DNA of 27,697 bases. It comes from DTU072 sp050309775 (GTDB taxonomy: Bacteria; Bacillota; Clostridia; Christensenellales; DTU072). Below the pieces are notes generated by a model. The model made no database searches, was not told where the DNA came from, and saw nothing but the letters and a program-made list of their open reading frames with translations. This document shows positions 23,341 through 27,697 of this stretch, piece by piece (the stretch's first letter is position 1; every line of letters begins with the position of its first letter). Position numbers and translations under genes: made by a program. The DNA lies in assembly GCA_050309775.1 (NCBI GenBank), contig JBNRMV010000018.1, positions 1 through 27,697 on the forward strand. The letters are read 5' to 3'.

Positions 23341-23433
23341 ACACAAAAGTTTTACGAATAAAAATATACTATGGTCTTTTGCCGGATATTATGTTAAAAT
23401 GTTTTTATTACTTCAAGGAAAAAGGAACGCATT

Positions 23434-24756
23434 ATGAAATTCAAACTTTCAAAGCTGGAAAAATCATGGGTGCTGTACGATGTGGGCAATTCCGCTTTCG
23501 TAATGATAATCTGCTCCCTGCTTCCCATCTATTACAATACTCTAGCAAGAGCGCAAGGGTACACGGACTCGCAGATTACTTCAATATTCGGCACCTTGCT
23601 TTCATTGTCAGCATTGGCTATCGCCTTGACAAATCCCATTCTTGGCGCCATAGCCGACAACAAAGGCATGAAGAAAAAGATGTTTTTTATCTTTATGCTC
23701 GTCGGCTCGGCATGTTGTTTGTTGCTGGGCATAAGCAGCAGCATTCCATACCTAGCCGCCATTGTCATCGTCTCGCGAATAGGCATGAGCGGCTCGGTGG
23801 TGTTCTATGACGCTATGCTGGTTGATATCACAGACGAATCACGCATGGACAATGTTTCATCCAGAGGTTTTGCTTACGGCTATATCGGCAGTTGCATACC
23901 TTTCACCGTTTGCCTTGCGCTCTATGTACTTGCCACAATGCCAAAGAACAACCCCATTCTCGGCATCGGCGAAAACACTGCCATAGTCATTGGCATGGCA
24001 ATTACCGGCATTTGGTGGTTTGCGCTGTCCGTGCCGCTGCTGCGCAATTACAAACAACTGCACGGCGTTGAGCCGGTAAAAAATCAGGTCCGCGACGCAT
24101 TCCGTAAATTAGGGGAGACCTTCAGCAACCTGAAGCACTATAAATCGGCATTTTTGTTTGTCATTGCCTTTTTCTTTTACATAAACGGCGTAAGCACCAT
24201 AATCGGCATGAGCGTTGTATATGCGCAACAGGTCCTTGGCGAAATAAACGCCGTATATTTGGTCGTAGCCTTGCTTATGACGCAGGTTGTGGCTTGGCCT
24301 TGCGCCATAATTTTTGGCAAACTTGCCGGAAAATACAGCCCCCGTTATTTGATACTAATTAGCATTGCCGGCTATATTGCCATTACCGTTTTTGGCGCGT
24401 TCATGAATTCGCTTTATCAATTCTTTATAATGGCGTTTTTTGTCGGACTATTCCAAGGCGGCATTCAGGCGCTTTCACGCTCTTATTTTGCAAAATTGGT
24501 ACCCAAAGAAAAATGCAATGAGTTTTTCGGCATATATGATATCTGCGGCAAAGGCGCGGCGGTACTTGGTCCTGCGCTTATGGCGGCCGCAACGGCGCTT
24601 ACTGGCAGCCCCAGAATCGGCGTGTCCACCCTCATACTTTTCTTTATAATAGGCGGCGTAATCCTGCTGTTGCTGCCAAAGAACAAAGCCGATGTTCCCC
24701 ACGAACAAATGGAGACAGGCGACGAGCAGACAACAAAGTTGGAACAAGCGGAATAA
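23434..24756 (+). CDS. UMF1-type MFS transporter
   Basis: A 440-residue major facilitator with about 12 membrane helices. The N-terminus LEKSWVLYDVGNSAFVMIICSLLP (seen in parts) is the signature of the UMF1/Atg22-like family, and GAIADNKGMKKKMFF is the loop 2-3 motif. A second half begins around residue 230 (KSAFLFVIAFFFYINGVSTI). In eukaryotes Atg22 exports amino acids from the vacuole; the substrate of bacterial members is not known to me. AAGGAAC lies before the ATG. The charged C-terminal tail (about 415-440) is cytoplasmic. Confidence 0.92.
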   Translation: MKFKLSKLEKSWVLYDVGNSAFVMIICSLLPIYYNTLARAQGYTDSQITSIFGTLLSLSALAIALTNPILGAIADNKGMKKKMFFIFMLVGSACCLLLGISSSIPYLAAIVIVSRIGMSGSVVFYDAMLVDITDESRMDNVSSRGFAYGYIGSCIPFTVCLALYVLATMPKNNPILGIGENTAIVIGMAITGIWWFALSVPLLRNYKQLHGVEPVKNQVRDAFRKLGETFSNLKHYKSAFLFVIAFFFYINGVSTIIGMSVVYAQQVLGEINAVYLVVALLMTQVVAWPCAIIFGKLAGKYSPRYLILISIAGYIAITVFGAFMNSLYQFFIMAFFVGLFQGGIQALSRSYFAKLVPKEKCNEFFGIYDICGKGAAVLGPALMAAATALTGSPRIGVSTLILFFIIGGVILLLLPKNKADVPHEQMETGDEQTTKLEQAE

Positions 24757-24773
24757 CCACAAATTACATCGAC

Positions 24774-24801
24774 AAAAAAGGCGCCTTATCGGCGCTTTTT
24801 T
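24774..24801. terminator. Bidirectional intrinsic terminator
   Basis: AAAAAA-G-GCGCC pairs with GGCGC-TTTTTT around a five-base loop, with one bulged G. It lies between the convergent transporter and YcxB-like genes; the last T is the first base of the complementary stop of the latter. Confidence 0.85.
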
Positions 24802-25418
24802 CATTCTTTCTTTTCTCTGTTTTCGTTATCTTTTTCCACCCGTTCCCGCAATTCCTCGTCAAATTTCCTTTTGCTGTAAAATGGGAACTGACGGTATTTT
24901 GTCTTCATACGGAATTTTGACGGGTCAACTCTTTCGGCAATAAAGGCCTTCAAATCCTCGTATCCGCCCTCTTTCACGGCAAATGGCAAGATATAAAAAT
25001 GAGTGGAAACGCCGCCATAGAGATAAATTCTATCCTTGCGAAAAGCCACTTTGTCTATGCCTTTGAATGTAAAGTTCTCCGTAAATACCTTTTCGCCTTT
25101 GTCGTTATAGCTGTCGGCGGTAAAGCCTTTGTCATTGAATATCAAAAAATGCTTTACCACTCCCCTAGTTTTGTATTCTGTCTTATAGCCGGCATATGCG
25201 GTGACAACAAAAAGCAGCACCGACAAGCCCATAAGCAACAAGGTTATAAGGAACATGATAAAAATAAAAAAACTTTCAAACCACACCAAAAAAATCAGCG
25301 CCGCAACAAAAAGCACAGCCAACAGCAACGCCTCGCGCAAGGACATATACTTGCGGATATAGAACAAACTGCATTTTACATAATCTTTTTTTGTGATGTC
25401 AATTTCTGCTCTAAACAA
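24801..25418 (-). CDS. YcxB-like membrane protein
   Basis: A 205-residue protein with two adjacent transmembrane helices (about 29-49 and 51-75) and a C-terminal cytoplasmic domain whose strands (FTADSYNDKGEKVFTENF, RIYLYGGVSTHFYILPF) and ending resemble YcxB family proteins of Bacillota. The function of that family is unknown to me. The start codon is TTG at 25418; the GAGG site lies ten bases upstream and no ATG is found between it and conserved-looking sequence. A nested hairpin with U-tract lies just upstream. The extreme C-terminus is highly charged (EELRERVEKDNENREKKE). Confidence 0.75.
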   Translation of the reverse strand: MFRAEIDITKKDYVKCSLFYIRKYMSLREALLLAVLFVAALIFLVWFESFFIFIMFLITLLLMGLSVLLFVVTAYAGYKTEYKTRGVVKHFLIFNDKGFTADSYNDKGEKVFTENFTFKGIDKVAFRKDRIYLYGGVSTHFYILPFAVKEGGYEDLKAFIAERVDPSKFRMKTKYRQFPFYSKRKFDEELRERVEKDNENREKKE

Positions 25419-25436
25419 TTGTTATTTACCTCTATT

Positions 25437-25488
25437 AAAAAAGGAAACTCGGGTCGGCTCCGTGACAATGAGCCTTCGCCGAGGTTTC
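25437..25488 (-). terminator. Nested hairpin with U-tract (terminator, possible attenuator)
   Basis: On the minus strand an outer stem of nine base pairs (25480-25488, less one bulge, with 25444-25452) encloses an internal loop and an inner five-base-pair stem (25470-25474 with 25456-25460) with a nine-base loop. Six U's follow at 25437-25442. It lies between the small tail-anchored gene and the YcxB-like gene, 19 bases before the TTG start. It works as a terminator for the upstream gene; the double structure could also control readthrough into ycxB. Confidence 0.7.
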
Positions 25489-25510
25489 GTCCATTGTATT
25501 TTTTCCGTAA

Positions 25511-25825
25511 TTATATCAGTTCAAACACTTTGGCGGCAAAGTAAGCGGCTGCGCCAAGAAAGCCTATTGTCAATATGACAAACACCGCAAGCGCGCGGCG
25601 CGCTTTTTTTAGTTTAATCTGCGGCACCATCGGCTCGGTCTCGACGGGCTGCTCGGGCGTTGCTTCTTGATAAATGGGCGCCTCGTACACAGGATTGTAC
25701 TCCAGAGCGCCGAACATCGAATTGAATCTCTCCCTTTCACGCATATACGCTTCTTTGTAATATGTTTGAAGAGCTTCTTGAGAAACCGTAGGCTGTTGGT
25801 CGTCTTTTTTGTCAATTTCTTTCAT
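25511..25825 (-). CDS. Small tail-anchored membrane protein, unknown
   Basis: A 104-residue protein with no family I recognise. The first ~70 residues are hydrophilic, acidic and helical (YYKEAYMRERERF), then Pro/Glu-rich. A basic stretch (KLKKARR) precedes one hydrophobic segment (about 79-99) near the C-terminus. This suggests a cytoplasmic protein anchored by its tail. AAAGGAG lies ten bases before the ATG, and a consensus promoter drives it. Confidence 0.75.
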   Translation of the reverse strand: MKEIDKKDDQQPTVSQEALQTYYKEAYMRERERFNSMFGALEYNPVYEAPIYQEATPEQPVETEPMVPQIKLKKARRALAVFVILTIGFLGAAAYFAAKVFELI

Positions 25826-25858
25826 GTTCGGACTCCTTTAGTCTATTATACATAACAT

Positions 25859-25887
25859 ATTATACATACAAAAAAAGTATATGTCAA
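25859..25887 (-). promoter_or_regulatory. Consensus sigma-A promoter of the tail-anchored protein gene
   Basis: A perfect TTGACA (25882-25887), 17-base spacer and TATAAT (25859-25864) lie on the minus strand, the best promoter in the window. A second TATAAT lies at 25845-25850, closer to the gene. Confidence 0.85.
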
Positions 25888-26001
25888 TATTGCAAATGTT
25901 AAAACCCTTGATTTCATTTGCGGCGCTCAGCAATACAAAAAATTGCCTCGGCGGCAAAATAAATCAGCCAAAAGAATGTCGCAAAATACCACTATCGGCT
26001 A

Positions 26002-26030
26002 TTGAAAAAAGGGCAGTTATGATATATAAT
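26002..26030 (+). promoter_or_regulatory. Promoter of the metallophosphoesterase gene
   Basis: TTGAAA (26002-26007), a 17-base spacer and TATAAT (26025-26030) precede the ATG at 26068. The GGAGG site is in the leader. Confidence 0.75.
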
Positions 26031-26067
26031 ATAGTAGCAATAAAAAATAACCGACACGGAGGCATTT

Positions 26068-27216
26068 ATGAAAAAGATTGGTTTCAAAAAGAGGGGGCTG
26101 TTAGTACTTGCCATAATTGTTATTTGCTTGCTTACCATTACAGGAACGCTGTCGATTATCGGCGTTGTCGGTAGCAATGCCAATCTGCGCTATGCGAGAT
26201 CGCTAGACGAAATCCCCACTCGAAACCTCTCTCTGGAAAAAGACGGGCTGGGCTATTGGACTTTCACGAATGAAGCCGACACGAATTTCAAAATTTTACA
26301 GCTTACAGACATACATATCGGCGCAGGCTTTATGACCATAAACAAGGACCGTTGGGCGTTGGATGCCGTCAGGACCTTGGTTGAACACACAAAACCCGAT
26401 TTGATTATCGTAACCGGCGATATGGTTTATCCCGTTCCCGTACAGGCTGGCACAAACAACAACCGCCGTTCAACCGAGCTTTTCGGCACACTTATGGACA
26501 GTTTTGGCATTCCATGGACGGTAACTTACGGCAACCATGACGAAGAATGGTACGCCAAATACGACCTTGAGGATTTGAACAAGATTTATTCATCTTACAA
26601 GTACTCTCTTTTCCAAAGCGGTCCTGAATATATTTATGGTCAGTGCAACACATTCATAAATATCAAAAATGCTGACGGCGCTCTGAACACTTCGTTGGCT
26701 CTTATTGACTCAAACGCATATGAGCCGGGGCTTAAACTAAATGTCTATGACAAAATTCATGACGACCAGGTTGAATGGTATGAAGAACAACTTTTTGCCA
26801 TAAAAGAATATTACGAACTCAACGAACTTATGCCTTCATTGGCTTTTTTCCACATTCCCGTAAATGAATACGAGGACGCATGGAAGCTGTACAGAGAAGG
26901 CAGCGACCAAGTCATTTACCATTTTGGGCAAGCCGGAGAAAAGAACGAAGGCATATACCCCCCGGCTACACGCGGCAAAATCTTTGATAAAATGGTAGAA
27001 CTGGGCAGCACAAAGGCAATATTCTGCGGACACGACCACCTCAACGACTTTTCGGTGACCTACAAAGGTATCCGCTTGACCTACGGCAAATCAATAGACT
27101 ATCTCGCCTATTACAACATAAAAAACTCACACTGGCAAAGAGGCGGCACGGTTATTGAGATTGCTCCCGACAGCAGTTTTACAATCAAACAAGTGGTGTT
27201 AGCGTATATCGCATAA
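26068..27216 (+). CDS. Membrane-anchored calcineurin-like metallophosphoesterase
   Basis: A 382-residue phosphoesterase with an N-terminal anchor (about 11-35) and an extracytoplasmic catalytic domain. The motifs appear in order: DIHIG (about 81), GDMV (about 117), GNHDE (about 155), the histidine in FFHIPVNEY (about 262) and GHDHLNDF (about 320), which together bind two metal ions. The motif pattern resembles the Dcr2-like branch of metallophosphoesterases. The substrate is unknown. GGAGG five bases before the ATG and an own promoter make it a single-gene unit, followed by a terminator. Confidence 0.92.
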   Translation: MKKIGFKKRGLLVLAIIVICLLTITGTLSIIGVVGSNANLRYARSLDEIPTRNLSLEKDGLGYWTFTNEADTNFKILQLTDIHIGAGFMTINKDRWALDAVRTLVEHTKPDLIIVTGDMVYPVPVQAGTNNNRRSTELFGTLMDSFGIPWTVTYGNHDEEWYAKYDLEDLNKIYSSYKYSLFQSGPEYIYGQCNTFINIKNADGALNTSLALIDSNAYEPGLKLNVYDKIHDDQVEWYEEQLFAIKEYYELNELMPSLAFFHIPVNEYEDAWKLYREGSDQVIYHFGQAGEKNEGIYPPATRGKIFDKMVELGSTKAIFCGHDHLNDFSVTYKGIRLTYGKSIDYLAYYNIKNSHWQRGGTVIEIAPDSSFTIKQVVLAYIA

Positions 27217-27236
27217 ATCCAGCACAAAAAAATATA

Positions 27237-27259
27237 GGGCGCATAGACGCCCTTTTTTT
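27237..27259 (+). terminator. Intrinsic terminator after the metallophosphoesterase
   Basis: GGGCG pairs with CGCCC around a six-base loop, followed by seven T's. An A-tract precedes it, so it might act in both directions. Confidence 0.85.
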
Positions 27260-27349
27260 ATGCGCTCAATTTAGTTTTCTCAAACGAAATCTATCAACAA
27301 TGCTTGCCGATTGCGGCTCAAAGACACTGTATTTTTGTTATAAAAATTA

Positions 27350-27409
27350 TCAGCCCATTTTTTTATAGTATTCATCAACACCGCTCATAACATAGACGGT
27401 ATCATTTGG
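27350..27409 (-). pseudogene. Possible 3' remnant of a gene cut by the repeat
   Basis: On the minus strand a 19-codon frame ends at TGA 27350-27352 and reads ...NDTVYVMSGVDEYYKKMG. It is blocked upstream by an in-frame TAG at 27410-27412, inside the repeat. The composition is protein-like and the left edge of the first repeat copy (27405) falls right at its upstream end. It looks like the C-terminus of a gene whose body was removed or displaced. Too short to be certain. The rest of 27260-27349 shows nothing else. Confidence 0.35.
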
Positions 27410-27495
27410 CTACCGACAGCCACACAGGGCTGTCGGCTTAACGCGTCGCTCCCTGCGGAACCGCAGACTCGTTGGTTCAATGCTGTTTGTGGGTG
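27405..27495. repeat. 91-bp hairpin-rich direct repeat, copy 1
   Basis: This copy matches 27607-27697 at 90 of 91 positions (one T/G difference at 27450). It holds a perfect nine-base-pair inverted repeat (CCGACAGCC / GGCTGTCGG, 27413-27436) and a six-base-pair one (CTGCGG / CCGCAG, 27453-27466). It is clearly more GC-rich than the surrounding DNA. No transposase or coding function is recognisable; open frames through it read the same sequence in different frames, which argues against coding. Confidence 0.9.
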
Positions 27496-27606
27496 ATAGC
27501 AAAAAAGAGTACCAATTCGGTACAGTCCACCACTTAAAAGCAAGCCATAAAGGGAAACCTTGCACTCTCGCCAACGCCCCGGTCGCAATCATAGATTGCT
27601 CCCCGC
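27496..27606. repeat. 111-bp segment between the two repeat copies
   Basis: Unique within the window, this segment carries two further small inverted repeats: GTACC / GGTAC around 27514-27528 and GCAATC / GATTGC around 27590-27604. It may be the second half of a 202-bp tandem unit, of which only one complete copy is visible because the window ends inside the next unit. No convincing gene is present. Confidence 0.6.
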
Positions 27607-27697
27607 TTTGGCTACCGACAGCCACACAGGGCTGTCGGCTTAACGCGTCGCGCCCTGCGGAACCGCAGACTCGTTGGTTCAATGCTGTTTGTGGGTG
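27607..27697. repeat. 91-bp hairpin-rich direct repeat, copy 2 (runs to window end)
   Basis: Second copy of the repeat with the same two inverted repeats. Identity continues to the last base of the window, so the true repeat length and the number of copies are unknown. Confidence 0.9.

Noticed and set aside
27405..27495. tRNA gene suggested by GTTGGTTCAAT near the end of the repeat
   Set aside because: The TTC-loop-like bases are present, but no acceptor stem, D arm or anticodon arm can be assembled around them.
27385..27682. Two overlapping minus-strand ORFs through the terminal repeat
   Set aside because: Both read the same repeat sequence in different frames because the period is 202 bp, which is not a multiple of three. 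Neither has a ribosome-binding site or any domain.
27405..27697. CRISPR array
   Set aside because: The repeat is 91 bp or longer with a 111-bp spacer and only two copies; no cas gene is present.

Overview
This window looks like a chromosomal segment of a low-GC, Gram-positive-type bacterium of the Bacillota, most likely an uncultured or gut-associated member of the Clostridia. The evidence is the gene content and order: metG-tatD-ksgA, comEC-holA, cdaA (c-di-AMP synthesis), a SpoIIQ-like protein, DUF4364, DUF1667 and a UMF1-type transporter. Shine-Dalgarno sites are mostly AGGAG-like, promoters are sigma-A-like (TTGACA/TATAAT), and intrinsic terminators are U-rich. This placement is inference; no rRNA or other phylogenetic marker lies in the window.

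Layout. (1) 1-203: the N-terminus of a secreted protein on the minus strand, cut by the window edge. (2) 483-4762, minus: metG, tatD, a TatD-associated radical SAM protein and ksgA, an RNA/translation maintenance cluster. (3) 4956-6649: a lone MazF/PemK-like RNase behind a nine-codon mini-ORF, convergent with recX-birA. (4) 6796-10897, plus: a GH38 alpha-mannosidase, a trypsin-like lipoprotein protease without PDZ domain, and a membrane HEYGH protein. (5) 11008-21665, minus: a long co-directional block of pyrophosphatase, FAD oxidoreductase with DUF1667, MBL-fold hydrolase, comEC, holA, an unknown membrane protein, cdaA, DUF1015, aspartate kinase, a YwmB-like protein and a SpoIIQ-like protein. 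(6) 21842-27216: DUF4364 regulator, zinc phospholipase C-like protein, UMF1 transporter, YcxB-like membrane protein, a small tail-anchored protein and a membrane-anchored Dcr2-like phosphoesterase. (7) 27350-27697: a short gene remnant followed by two 91-bp hairpin-rich direct repeats 202 bp apart, running off the window end.

Most genes are housekeeping. I did not find a clear new defence or biosynthetic system. The most interesting signals are regulatory or structural: recX and holA have well-spaced promoters ending six bases before the ATG and no Shine-Dalgarno, so they may be leaderless. The terminator of the aspartate kinase gene contains the ribosome-binding site of the next gene. A nested hairpin with a U-tract sits upstream of a YcxB-like gene. 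The hairpin-rich repeat at the right edge abuts a gene remnant. The mannosidase/protease/HEYGH operon holds the least characterised protein family.
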